NCBI GenBank assembly: GCA_949287095.1
Contig: CASEFA010000009.1
Coordinates: 1-64,000 of the forward strand
DNA length: 64,000 nt
DNA from: an uncultured Bacillota bacterium
GTDB lineage: Bacteria > Bacillota > Clostridia > Peptostreptococcales > Anaerovoracaceae
Direction of reading: 5' to 3'
The notes below the pieces were generated by a model. That model saw only the letters and a list, made by a program, of their open reading frames with translations. It made no database searches and was not told the origin of the DNA. A program made the translations under genes and the position numbers. Positions 42,832 through 51,485 of this stretch are shown piece by piece (position 1 is the stretch's first letter; each line of letters starts with the position of its first letter).

Positions 42832-43772
42832 TAGTACCACCACATCAGAAGCATTGCCATAAGAGGTATGGTGATAAGCGAGGTGAAGGTGGTGAGAGAA
42901 ACGATTTCAGCCATTAACTGGCTGTTTTTCTTTTTTTGTTCGGCAAGAGCGACGGGCACCATGGCGCTTGGGAAGGTTGCGGCAAATACCAGGGTGATCT
43001 TCGCATCGTCGTGGAGAAAATCAAGAGGCGCAGTTACCGCAAAGACCAGCAGAGGGATTACCAGCATTGAAACGAAGTTGGTTATCACCATCTGTCTGTC
43101 AGAGAACATCTTCCCTATGTCGGCGGAGCCCAGACGGATTCCCACAATTATCATGGAAAGGGGAACGGTCACGTCGCTTAAGGTGACTATGACCTCGTCC
43201 AGCATGGCGGGAGGATGAACTCCCGTAAGGAGCATTACGATTCCCGCGATTACCGCAAGCATGGAGATGTTGCACATGGATTTAAGGGTCACCTTTACAT
43301 CGGGCTTTTCCCTGTGCCCCAGCTCCAGAACGGGAGGCACGGCCCCGTACATATAGACGTTGAGTATGATGTTCTGCATGACCATGAGATAGAAGATGTC
43401 GCTTCCGAATATGGCCATGGTGACGGGAAAGCCCATGAATCCGCTGTTGACGCAGGCGGTTGCGGCGACGTATATGCCGAAATCCTCCTTGGGGCTGAAT
43501 TTAAAAATCCGCACCACGGCGATGCCGATAAGGGTTGCCGCCGCAAAGTATACGGCGGAACCTGCGAGAACCTGCACCGTGGAGGAGATTATCTCCGGCG
43601 AAAGCTCTTTGTCGTATATGGAGCACATGGCCATGCAGGGCGCCGTAACGTAGAGCATCAGGTTGGAAAGAGGGCCCGACGCACTGTCCGGTAGCACCCG
43701 GGCTTTGTTTGCCACAAAGCCCACCAGTATCATTAGAAATATGACTAAAACCTTTTCAATCACTACGAGCAT
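42828..43772 (-). CDS. AEC-family transporter (second copy)
   Basis: A 314-residue membrane protein with ten predicted helices. It starts MLVVIEKVLVIFLMILVGFVANKARVLP in the usual AEC manner and has the middle AVIAGIVMLLTGVHPPAMLDEVI segment. It shares the fold but little sequence with the 17660 protein. It is the last gene of the minus-strand feo unit, 9 bases after feoB, so its substrate could be a metal-chelating organic acid, which is inference. Confidence 0.85.
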   Translation of the reverse strand: MLVVIEKVLVIFLMILVGFVANKARVLPDSASGPLSNLMLYVTAPCMAMCSIYDKELSPEIISSTVQVLAGSAVYFAAATLIGIAVVRIFKFSPKEDFGIYVAATACVNSGFMGFPVTMAIFGSDIFYLMVMQNIILNVYMYGAVPPVLELGHREKPDVKVTLKSMCNISMLAVIAGIVMLLTGVHPPAMLDEVIVTLSDVTVPLSMIIVGIRLGSADIGKMFSDRQMVITNFVSMLVIPLLVFAVTAPLDFLHDDAKITLVFAATFPSAMVPVALAEQKKKNSQLMAEIVSLTTFTSLITIPLMAMLLMWWYY

Positions 43773-43781
43773 TGAATTCTC

Positions 43782-45818
43782 CTATACGATAAGAAGTCCG
43801 ATTCTGTACACGATGAAGGTGACGGCCCACGCCACGGCAAGCTGAAAGCCGGCCGCTATGAACATCCACTTCGTGCTGCCGGCCTCTTTCCTGATGGTGG
43901 CAAGGGTGGCGGCGCAAGGTATGTAGAGGAGGCAGAACACCATGAGGCACAGGGCGTTAAGCTGACCGAAGCCTAAGGAGGCCAGAATACCGGCCATTTC
44001 GCTCATGCCGTCAGCGGAGTTAATGTTGCCGATACCGAACAGAACGGCGCAGCTTGATACCACTACTTCCTTTGCGGAGATACCTGCGATAAGGGCCACC
44101 GCAATCTGCCAGATTCCGAGGCCGACAGGGGCGAAGAACGGCACCAGAGCCTTTCCTATAACCGCGGCAAAGCTTTCCGTCATATCGGAGGTGTAGCCGC
44201 CGCTTCCGAAGCTCATGAGAGCCCAGAGGATTATGGAGGCTATGAATATGGTGGTTCCGGCCTTTGTCAGGTAGTCCTTAACCTTTTCCCAGACGTATAT
44301 TCCCACCGTCCGCGCCCCCGGAAGCTTATAGTCGGGAAGCTCGATCAAAAGCCTGCCCGGATCTCTTCTCTTATCCACGGCGTGAATGACCGCAAGCACG
44401 ATTATGGCCGTCAGCAGTCCGCCCACGTAGAGGCAGAATGCTATGAGAGCGGGGCTGTCCGGAAAGAACATGCCCGAAAACAGTATGTAAATGGGAAGGC
44501 GGGCGCTGCAGCTCATAAACGGAGTCACCAGCATAATTTTCTGCCTGTCTCGTACGTTTTCAAGGGTACGGCCCGCCATGATGGCCGGCACGGTGCAGCC
44601 GAAGCCTAAAATCATCGGAATGAAAGCCCTGCCGCTTACGCCCAGCCTGCTCATAATGCCTTCCATGACGTAGGCGACTCTGGACATATAGCCGCTGTCT
44701 TCAAGGAGGGCCAGTGCGAGAAACAGTATAAATATATTTGGCAGGAACGTGAGAATCCCGCCTACGCCTGCAACGATACCGTCTACTATGAGAGACCTTA
44801 TAACGGGACTTGCGCCCAGGGTTTCAAGACCTTCGGAAAGGCCCGCCGAAAGGGAGTCAATCCCCACCTCCATAAAGCCTTTGATCCAGTCGCCGAAGGC
44901 AAAGGTCAGAATGAATACCACGGCCATGATGGCGAGGAAACACGGAACGCCCCAGATTTTGCTGGTGAGGAGTCCGTCGATTTTCTCGGTGAGAGCCTCG
45001 GCCTTTTCGCTTTTGACGAGAACCTCGTCGATGATTTCCTGAATGAAGTCGTATTTCTGATTTATAATGTCCGACTCGTAGCTTCTGTCAAGGACGTCCG
45101 GAAGATCTACTGGATACTTCCGACAGACCTCGCCGTCCTGCTCCAAAAGCTTTATGGCGTGCCATCTCGGGTTTTCAATATCCGGATACTTTTCGGAAAG
45201 AGCGTCCATGATGACGTCTATCTTATCCTCTATCTCGTCGCTGTAAACCATGGCAAATTCAGCATGGTGGTCGTGACGGTGTCCGGAGTCGTAGGCGTGT
45301 TCGTGAATGAGAGGGTCGTGAACCTGCGCGTCCCTGTGGTGCTCTGCGGCGTGCATGAGTATGGAAAGACCCGTTCTCTTTCTTGCGGAAATGGGAATCA
45401 CAGGGCAGCCCAGCATTTCCGGAAGCCTGTGCATATCTATTTCCGCGCCCCGCTTCTTCACTATGTCCATCATGTTGAGGGCAACGACTACCGGCTTTCC
45501 CAGCTCCAGAAGCTGGAGGGTAAGGTAAAGGTTCCTCTCGAGGACAGAAGCGTCCACAACGTCGATTATTACGTCGGCTTCCCCGCTCATTATGAAGTTT
45601 CTGGCAACCTGCTCCTCCATGGTGTAGGAGGTGAGGCTGTATGTTCCGGGAAGATCCACAAGGCGTATCTCTTCGCCGTTTCTCGTAATGGTTCCTTCTG
45701 TTCTTTCAACGGTGACTCCCGGCCAGTTGGCAACCTTCAGGTTGGCTCCGGTGTAGGCGTTGAACAGCGTCGTCTTTCCGCAGTTAGGGTTTCCGATAAA
45801 GCCTATTGTCATGGACAT
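43782..45818 (-). CDS. feoB: Ferrous iron transporter B
   Basis: A 678-residue Fe2+ transporter. The N-terminal G domain holds G1 GNPNCGKTTLFN (residues 8-19), the switch with NWPGVTVERTEG, G3 DLPGTYSL, G4 ALNMMDI and G5 PISARKRTG. A histidine-rich insert with HAYDSGHRHDHHAE (about residues 174-187) may bind metal. The membrane part has two Gate motifs with the conserved cysteines (GFGCTVPAIM, SCSARLPIYIL). It overlaps feoA by one base. Confidence 0.95.
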   Translation of the reverse strand: MSMTIGFIGNPNCGKTTLFNAYTGANLKVANWPGVTVERTEGTITRNGEEIRLVDLPGTYSLTSYTMEEQVARNFIMSGEADVIIDVVDASVLERNLYLTLQLLELGKPVVVALNMMDIVKKRGAEIDMHRLPEMLGCPVIPISARKRTGLSILMHAAEHHRDAQVHDPLIHEHAYDSGHRHDHHAEFAMVYSDEIEDKIDVIMDALSEKYPDIENPRWHAIKLLEQDGEVCRKYPVDLPDVLDRSYESDIINQKYDFIQEIIDEVLVKSEKAEALTEKIDGLLTSKIWGVPCFLAIMAVVFILTFAFGDWIKGFMEVGIDSLSAGLSEGLETLGASPVIRSLIVDGIVAGVGGILTFLPNIFILFLALALLEDSGYMSRVAYVMEGIMSRLGVSGRAFIPMILGFGCTVPAIMAGRTLENVRDRQKIMLVTPFMSCSARLPIYILFSGMFFPDSPALIAFCLYVGGLLTAIIVLAVIHAVDKRRDPGRLLIELPDYKLPGARTVGIYVWEKVKDYLTKAGTTIFIASIILWALMSFGSGGYTSDMTESFAAVIGKALVPFFAPVGLGIWQIAVALIAGISAKEVVVSSCAVLFGIGNINSADGMSEMAGILASLGFGQLNALCLMVFCLLYIPCAATLATIRKEAGSTKWMFIAAGFQLAVAWAVTFIVYRIGLLIV

Positions 45819-46045
45819 CAGTTATCGCCTCCTTCCACGGTGATGTTTTCGGTGATGTTCACCCCAAGGGCGAGGCGGGTGCCTCTTACGTATACGATGA
45901 GGATTCCCTTTCCCTTCCTGTTGTATACGGATATGGGGGTGTTCTCAATCATGCCCAGAACCTCCAGCCTTTTCGCAAGAGCTTCGGGCAGGTCTATATT
46001 TTTAACCCGGTAGGTTTTTCCGGGTACACACTGGCTCAGTTTCAT
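45818..46045 (-). CDS. feoA: FeoA, SH3-like partner of FeoB
   Basis: A 75-residue SH3-fold protein with the start MKLSQCVPGKTYRVKNID, the middle LAKRLEVLGMIENTPISV and the end GTRLALGVNITENITVE. FeoA supports FeoB-dependent Fe2+ uptake. It begins 6 bases after the rarA stop and has no strong ribosome-binding site of its own, so it may be translated by coupling to rarA. No iron-box was found in front of it. Confidence 0.93.
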   Translation of the reverse strand: MKLSQCVPGKTYRVKNIDLPEALAKRLEVLGMIENTPISVYNRKGKGILIVYVRGTRLALGVNITENITVEGGDN

Positions 46046-46051
46046 TTAAAG

Positions 46052-47383
46052 CTATTTCTCCTGTTTCTGATGACGACGCTTCCAGTCCTTGATGGAGGCG
46101 AGGCGTTCCTTGTACTTCGCTTCAAGACCCTGTTCCGTCGGTTCGTAGTAGACTCTGTCCTTAAGGGAATCCGGCAGGCACTGCATGGCGGCCATCTTTT
46201 CCTTAGTGTTATGGGCGTATACGTAGCCCTCGCCGTACTTCAAGTCTTTCATGAGGCGTGTCGGGGCGTTTCGTATTACGAGAGGAACGGGCTCGCTCAA
46301 AGTGTTCAGCGCGTCGTCCTTTGCCCGGTTATACGCAACCTCCATGGCGTTTGACTTAGGCGCCATAGACATGTAAACCACGGCGTGAGTAAGGTTTACG
46401 GAGCACTCTGGCATGCCTATAAAGTGGCAGGCCTGGTAGGCCGCCACAGCAACCTCGAGAGCTTTGGAATCGGCAAGGCCCACGTCTTCGCTGGCAAAGC
46501 GGACAACTCTTCTGGCAACGTAGAGAGGATCCTCTCCTGCCTCAAGCATTCTGGCAAGCCAGTAGACGGCCGCGTCGGGATCCGAGTTTCTCATGGACTT
46601 GTGAAGGGCGGAGATTATGTTGTAGTGCTCTTCGCCGTTTTTGTCGTAGAGAAGGGATTTCGTGGAGATGCACTGCCTGAGCACGTCTTCCGTTACGGCC
46701 GTGCCGCCTCCCTCAAGAGCCTCGCCGTTAAGGACAGCCATCTCAAGGGTGGAAAGGGCCGTTCTTGCGTCTCCGTTTGCAAATTCTGCGATGAGCCTTA
46801 AGGCGTCCTCGTCTATCTCCACCTTCTGGTCCCCGAATCCCAGAGGGTTTTTCACGGCTCTCGAAAGAAGCTCCGTCAGATCGTCTACCGTAAGTCCCTG
46901 AAGGACGAAAACCTTGCACCGGGACAGAAGAGCGCTGTTGACCTCAAAGGACGGGTTTTCCGTAGTCGCACCTATGAGGATTATGCTGCCCTTTTCCACG
47001 AAAGGAAGAAATGCGTCCTGCTGGGCCTTGTTGAAGCGGTGGATCTCGTCAACGAACACTATGGTTCTGCGGCCGGTAAAGCCGTTTTCGTCAGCCTGCT
47101 TCATGACCTGGCGTATTTCCTTTATGCCGCTGGTGACGGCGGAGAAATCCACGAACTCGGAGCGGGTCTGACCCGCTATAATCCGCGCAAGGGTGGTCTT
47201 GCCCACGCCCGGAGGTCCCCAGAATATCATGGAGGAAATGTTGTCTTCCTCTATGAGTTTCCTCAGAACTTTTCCCTCGCCCAGAAGGTGCTTCTGGCCT
47301 ACGAATTCGTCGAGGGTACGGGGTCTCACCCGAGCCGCCAGAGGCTGGCTCATGCTGTTTTCAAAAAATGACATCTGTTTCAT
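46052..47383 (-). CDS. rarA: Replication-associated recombination protein A (AAA+ ATPase)
   Basis: A clamp-loader-like AAA+ ATPase acting at stalled forks. LAARVRPRTLDEFVGQ near residue 17, Walker A FWGPPGVGKTTLARI near 55, Walker B VFVDEIHRFNKAQQD near 107, sensor GATTENPSFEV and the arginine finger segment are intact; the C-terminal tetramerisation part (SDPDAAVYWLARMLEAGEDP onward) is complete. The start is uncertain: ATG 47383 is used, a GTG at 47395 is in frame, and the homologous region begins only at about 47341. No good ribosome-binding site is seen. Confidence 0.93.
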   Translation of the reverse strand: MKQMSFFENSMSQPLAARVRPRTLDEFVGQKHLLGEGKVLRKLIEEDNISSMIFWGPPGVGKTTLARIIAGQTRSEFVDFSAVTSGIKEIRQVMKQADENGFTGRRTIVFVDEIHRFNKAQQDAFLPFVEKGSIILIGATTENPSFEVNSALLSRCKVFVLQGLTVDDLTELLSRAVKNPLGFGDQKVEIDEDALRLIAEFANGDARTALSTLEMAVLNGEALEGGGTAVTEDVLRQCISTKSLLYDKNGEEHYNIISALHKSMRNSDPDAAVYWLARMLEAGEDPLYVARRVVRFASEDVGLADSKALEVAVAAYQACHFIGMPECSVNLTHAVVYMSMAPKSNAMEVAYNRAKDDALNTLSEPVPLVIRNAPTRLMKDLKYGEGYVYAHNTKEKMAAMQCLPDSLKDRVYYEPTEQGLEAKYKERLASIKDWKRRHQKQEK

Positions 47384-47519
47384 TTTCACACTCACATTTT
47401 GGTTTAATCGCGATTATCCCACCGTAAAACCAATACAATTTGGCTTTATGATGTCGAAATCGCAAAAAGACCAATAAGTCAATAGTAAAATAGGCCTTTG
47501 GCCTTCCTCCGTCAATACA

Positions 47520-47571
47520 AAAATCACAGGGCTGTCCGCATTAACGAAAGAGATGTTAATGCGGGCAGCCC
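47520..47571 (-). terminator. Terminator of the BI-1-like gene (minus strand)
   Basis: A 17-bp stem (47529-47545 with 47555-47571, one G-T pair) with a 9-base loop; on the minus strand it is followed by a T-rich stretch (GTGATTTTTG). Confidence 0.85.
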
Positions 47572-47601
47572 CCGACCCCTCAAAATCCAGATAACGCAGA
47601 C

Positions 47602-48291
47602 TTAGTTCTTCTGCTTTCCGAAGAGTGCAAGCAGCCTTAAGAAGATGTTGATAAAGTCGAGGTAAAGCTGCATCGCGAAGTAGATGTGAGCTTTGCTCAC
47701 ATCGTAGTAGCCGTAGTTCTGAGTATTCTTCAGCTTGTTCACGTCGTATATGGTGATTGCAAAGAAAAGAGTCAGCACGCCGGCGTTTATGAGAAGCTGA
47801 GTGAAATCACTTTTGAACAAGAATATGTTCAGCGCCTCGATGACGATGGCGGCGATGAGGAATACGAACAGATATACTCCCCAGCCGGTCATATCCTTCT
47901 TCGTGTTATAGCCTATGATTCCTAAAGCTCCGAATGCAAGAGCGGCAACGCCGAACAGCATCACTATGGAGCCAAGCTCGTAAACCACGAATATGCACGA
48001 AAGGGTCACGCCGTTTATGAGGGCGTAGAGCAGGTAAAGGAAGGTCACCATGAAAGCGGGCAGCCTTCTGAAGAGGAATGAGAAGATGACTACGGCTCCA
48101 AGCTCCGTGATGAGTAGTCCCGTAAACATTCCGGAAGTAAACACCCGCATCCACAGGCCCGACGAATATGTGAACCACGCCGCGCCTCCGGAGATGATCA
48201 TTCCTATAAACATCCATATGAAGCTCTTTCCTAAAAGCTTATTGGTTCCGATGCCGGAATAGTTTCCGGCGGTATCCATGTAATTGTTCAT
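47602..48291 (-). CDS. Bax inhibitor-1/YccA-family membrane protein
   Basis: A 229-residue protein with seven hydrophobic helices. The C-terminal ITIYDVNKLKNT and AMQLYLDFINIFLRLLALFG match the BI-1 family, whose structurally known bacterial member is a pH-dependent calcium leak channel. Role here is not known. The start overlaps the stop of the upstream phosphoribosyltransferase gene by one base, so the two share a transcript. Confidence 0.9.
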   Translation of the reverse strand: MNNYMDTAGNYSGIGTNKLLGKSFIWMFIGMIISGGAAWFTYSSGLWMRVFTSGMFTGLLITELGAVVIFSFLFRRLPAFMVTFLYLLYALINGVTLSCIFVVYELGSIVMLFGVAALAFGALGIIGYNTKKDMTGWGVYLFVFLIAAIVIEALNIFLFKSDFTQLLINAGVLTLFFAITIYDVNKLKNTQNYGYYDVSKAHIYFAMQLYLDFINIFLRLLALFGKQKN

Positions 48292-49727
48292 TATTTCTCC
48301 TCCGTATGCTCCTTTATGAGCTTATCTTTAACGTCCCACAGCTTCTGGGAAAGATCCACGTAGTAGGTCTGCGGGTTTTCAAATCTAAGGGTTTCGTCCC
48401 AGAGCGTGTCTATCTGTTCTCTGCAGTAAGTTTTTACGTCCTCGATATCCGGCTCGTCGTAGACCAGCTTTCCGTGATTGAAGAGCTGAACCCTCAGGTT
48501 CTTGGCGTAGAAGTTGTAGAGCTTCTTCCTCTTCCATACGGCGTCCGGATCGAAGATTTCATATCCGCCCACCTCGGGGATAGTTTCGCCGTCCAGGGTC
48601 ATAACGTCCGCAAGCGCCTTGTGGCTGTCTTTGTCGTAAAGCCTGTAGAGAGTCTTAAAGCCCGGGTTGGTAATCTTGCCCACGTTCTCGGAAATCTTTA
48701 TCTTAGGTATAATCTCTCCGTCCTTTTCAAGGGCGGCGAGCTTATATACCCCGCCGAATACGGGCTCCGATTTAGCTGTTATGAGCCTTTCGCCCACGCC
48801 GAAGTTGTCTATCTGGGCACCTTCCAGTATTACGTCTCTGATGATGTACTCGTCCAGTGAGTTGGAAACGGTAATGGTGCAGTCCGTTAGACCGGCGTCG
48901 TCCAGCATCTTCCTGGCTTTCTTCGTCAGATAGGTAATGTCGCCGCTGTCTATTCTTATGCCCATCCGGGCCGGCTTCATTTCCCTGAAGACTCTAATGG
49001 CGGCAGGAACTCCCGACTTCAGCACGTTGTAGGTGTCGACAAGCAGTACGCAGTTGTCAGGATAGATCTCAGCGTACTTCTTGAAGGCCTCGTATTCGCT
49101 GGGGAACATCTGAACCCAGCTGTGGGCCATGGTTCCGAGAGCCGCGATGCCGTAATCCCTGTCCGCGATGGTGCACGCCGTTCCCGCGCAGCCTGCGATG
49201 TAGGCCGCTCTGGCTCCGTATACTGCGGCTGCGGTTCCGTGGGCTCTTCTGGTACCGAACTCCATGACAGGGCGGCCTTTAGCCGCTCTTACGATTCTGT
49301 TGGCCTTGGTGGCTATGAGGCACTGGTGATTTACGGTGAGAAGAATCATCGTTTCGACGAACTGAGCCTGGATAACGGGGCCTCTTACCGTAACTATAGG
49401 CTCGTGAGGGAATATGGGAGTTCCTTCAGGAACAGCCCAAACGTCGCAGGTGAACCTGAAATTTCTCAGGTATTCCAGAAAGTCCTCGCAGAAGAGGTTC
49501 TTCTCCCTTAAATACTCGATGTCTTCGTCCGTAAAGGTGAGATTATCAAGGTAGTCGATGAGCTGGCTTATTCCGGCCATGATGGCGTAGCCTCCGCCGT
49601 CGGGCACAGTTCTGAAGAACATGTCAAAATAAGCAATCTCGTCCACCTTACCTGACTGAAAGTATCCGTTTGCCATGGTGATTTCGTAGAAATCCGTAAG
49701 CATAGTCAGGTTTTTCGTTTTAATCAT
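48291..49727 (-). CDS. pncB: Nicotinate phosphoribosyltransferase
   Basis: A 478-residue enzyme of NAD salvage: nicotinate plus PRPP to nicotinate mononucleotide. LTMLTDFYEITMANGYF opens the protein; EFGTRRAHG near residue 155 holds the active-site histidine region, and DSGDITYLTKKARKMLD near 270 the PRPP-binding region. The extended C-terminal region is typical of the long Firmicutes form. A promoter with TGGTATAAT (minus strand, ending 49778) lies upstream. Confidence 0.94.
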   Translation of the reverse strand: MIKTKNLTMLTDFYEITMANGYFQSGKVDEIAYFDMFFRTVPDGGGYAIMAGISQLIDYLDNLTFTDEDIEYLREKNLFCEDFLEYLRNFRFTCDVWAVPEGTPIFPHEPIVTVRGPVIQAQFVETMILLTVNHQCLIATKANRIVRAAKGRPVMEFGTRRAHGTAAAVYGARAAYIAGCAGTACTIADRDYGIAALGTMAHSWVQMFPSEYEAFKKYAEIYPDNCVLLVDTYNVLKSGVPAAIRVFREMKPARMGIRIDSGDITYLTKKARKMLDDAGLTDCTITVSNSLDEYIIRDVILEGAQIDNFGVGERLITAKSEPVFGGVYKLAALEKDGEIIPKIKISENVGKITNPGFKTLYRLYDKDSHKALADVMTLDGETIPEVGGYEIFDPDAVWKRKKLYNFYAKNLRVQLFNHGKLVYDEPDIEDVKTYCREQIDTLWDETLRFENPQTYYVDLSQKLWDVKDKLIKEHTEEK

Positions 49728-49777
49728 TTTTAATTGTCTCCTGTCCCGGCACTTTTTGTCTGGTGCCTATCCCGTTT

Positions 49778-49806
49778 ATTATACCACATATCAGGCAGGT
49801 TTCACC
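49778..49806 (-). promoter_or_regulatory. Promoter of pncB (minus strand)
   Basis: On the minus strand TATAAT (49783-49778) preceded by TGG forms an extended -10; the -35 region GGTGAA (49806-49801) is weak. Confidence 0.55.
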
Positions 49807-49817
49807 TTTTATTTTCA

Positions 49818-51485
49818 TTATATTCCAAGCTTTTCGAGGGCGTACAGGGCGGCTCCTGCGGCTCCCACGATTTCAGGCTCATCGGCGATGAAAAGCTTTG
49901 CGCCTATTTTCTCTTCAACGGCACGTACGACGCCGGGGTTTTTGGCGACTCCGCCTGTCATCATGAAGTCGGGCTCCATGCCTACCCTCTTTAAAAGGCC
50001 CGACGCCTTGTTTGCGATTGCGTGACACACTCCGTCGGCTATGTCGGCCTTTTCCTTATTGTTTGCGATGAGAGAAATTACCTCGGATTCAGCAAAGACC
50101 GAGCACATGCTGGATATTTCAATTTTTTCCTTTGAAGTGAGGGCGATGGCTCCCAGCTCGTCCAGAGACACTTCAAGGGTACGGGCTATCATCTCGAGAA
50201 ATCTTCCCGTTCCTGCGGCGCATTTGTCGTTCATGACAAAGTCTGTAACATCACCTTCGGGGCTGAGCTTTATGGCTTTGCTGTCCTGACCGCCTATGTC
50301 CAGGATAGTTCTTATTTTCGGATTGAAGTAGTGAGCCCCCTTGCCGTGGCAGCTTATTTCAGTCACCGTCTCATCGGCAAATTCTATGCTGACCCTGCCG
50401 TAACCGGTTGAAACTATCCAGGTCAGGTCATTCCTCTTAAGGCCGGCTTTTTCAAGGGTTTCCTTCAGAACCCTGTCCGCGCTTACCCCGGACTTTGCAC
50501 CGGTTCTTACCACGGAAAAAGCTTTTATGTTTCTGTCACTATCCATTATCACAGCGTTTGTCGATGTGGATCCGCTGTCTATTCCCATTACGTACACTTT
50601 TTCGTCAACCTTTCTCTTCACTTCAGGCTTTGTCCTTCCCGCCGAAAGGGACTCGATGAAAGCCTCTATTCTCGTCTTTACCTGGCCGTAGCTCTGGCGT
50701 GTGTAGTCGGTCTCAAGGAGGAGCATAGGCCTGTCCAGAATGTTTTTCAGCCATGCGTATTCGTAAGCGTAATTGTCGCAGAACTGGACCGTGTGATAAA
50801 TTATGCCGTCCACGCTTCCCGCATATCTTCCTATGAGCTCGTCTCTTCCTGCGGCCTGCTCCATTCTCATGCACGGGAACTGGCTCAGGAGTCCACGGGC
50901 ATATTCTTCCAGGATGTTATCCTCGTCTATGAGTATCTTTCTGTCAAGACCGGTGCATGTCAGGTCAAAGGCTGCATTGACGCCGTTTTCTTTCAGGATT
51001 TCCGTTATGGTGCTGTTGGCCCTGGCTCCGACTATTCCCACGTTTACGGCGTCCGGCTTCACATTGAGGCGGCGGGAATTTTCTACGGACTTCAGATGGT
51101 TTAAAAATGCGTATTCGTCAAAGATTTTTCCGGAAAATTCCTCGTAGGCCTTTATCATGTTCTTTATGCGGGACAGATACAGAGCTACACCCATTTCCTT
51201 CGTTGTCCGCGGCGTGTCCAACATGTATATGAATCTGTCCGGGAACTCGGCCTTTAATACGTCATAGAGTCGGCGTATGCTGTCGCAGCAGGTAGTAAGG
51301 ATGACGCCTTCGTAGTCTTTTGAAACAACATCCTCCAGCACGCCCTTTGCAAAGCTGCATATATTCGGGTGCATTCTTGTTTCCGCCTGATTGAAGCTTG
51401 TCACATCGGGCTCGATCCTTTCGGTCTTAGCGCCCATGGACTGAAAAATTTCCACCGGAGCGTATTTGCAGATGTATCCTAACAT
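49818..51485 (-). CDS. 2-hydroxyacyl-CoA dehydratase activase fused to a dehydratase-like domain
   Basis: A 555-residue fusion. Residues about 1-275 resemble a HgdB-type dehydratase subunit (MLGYICKYAPVEIFQSMG start, TTCCDSIRRLYD cysteines). Residues about 292-555 are the ATP-dependent activator: GIDSGSTSTNAVIMD, DIGGQDSKAIKL, MNDKCAAGTGRFLEMIA and ALTSKEKIEISSMCSVFAESE, with the two cysteines for the bridging 4Fe-4S cluster. Activators inject an electron into 2-hydroxyacyl-CoA dehydratases in amino-acid fermentation. Fused forms are known but their substrates are mostly not. The start overlaps the partner gene by 7 bases. Confidence 0.88.
   Translation of the reverse strand: MLGYICKYAPVEIFQSMGAKTERIEPDVTSFNQAETRMHPNICSFAKGVLEDVVSKDYEGVILTTCCDSIRRLYDVLKAEFPDRFIYMLDTPRTTKEMGVALYLSRIKNMIKAYEEFSGKIFDEYAFLNHLKSVENSRRLNVKPDAVNVGIVGARANSTITEILKENGVNAAFDLTCTGLDRKILIDEDNILEEYARGLLSQFPCMRMEQAAGRDELIGRYAGSVDGIIYHTVQFCDNYAYEYAWLKNILDRPMLLLETDYTRQSYGQVKTRIEAFIESLSAGRTKPEVKRKVDEKVYVMGIDSGSTSTNAVIMDSDRNIKAFSVVRTGAKSGVSADRVLKETLEKAGLKRNDLTWIVSTGYGRVSIEFADETVTEISCHGKGAHYFNPKIRTILDIGGQDSKAIKLSPEGDVTDFVMNDKCAAGTGRFLEMIARTLEVSLDELGAIALTSKEKIEISSMCSVFAESEVISLIANNKEKADIADGVCHAIANKASGLLKRVGMEPDFMMTGGVAKNPGVVRAVEEKIGAKLFIADEPEIVGAAGAALYALEKLGI

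Noticed and set aside
17660..43772. The two AEC transporters as a recent duplication
   Set aside because: They share fold and length but little sequence, so they are old paralogues.
45159..46013. Plus-strand open frame opposite feoB and feoA
   Set aside because: Both feo genes are complete on the minus strand; the plus frame lacks a start signal.
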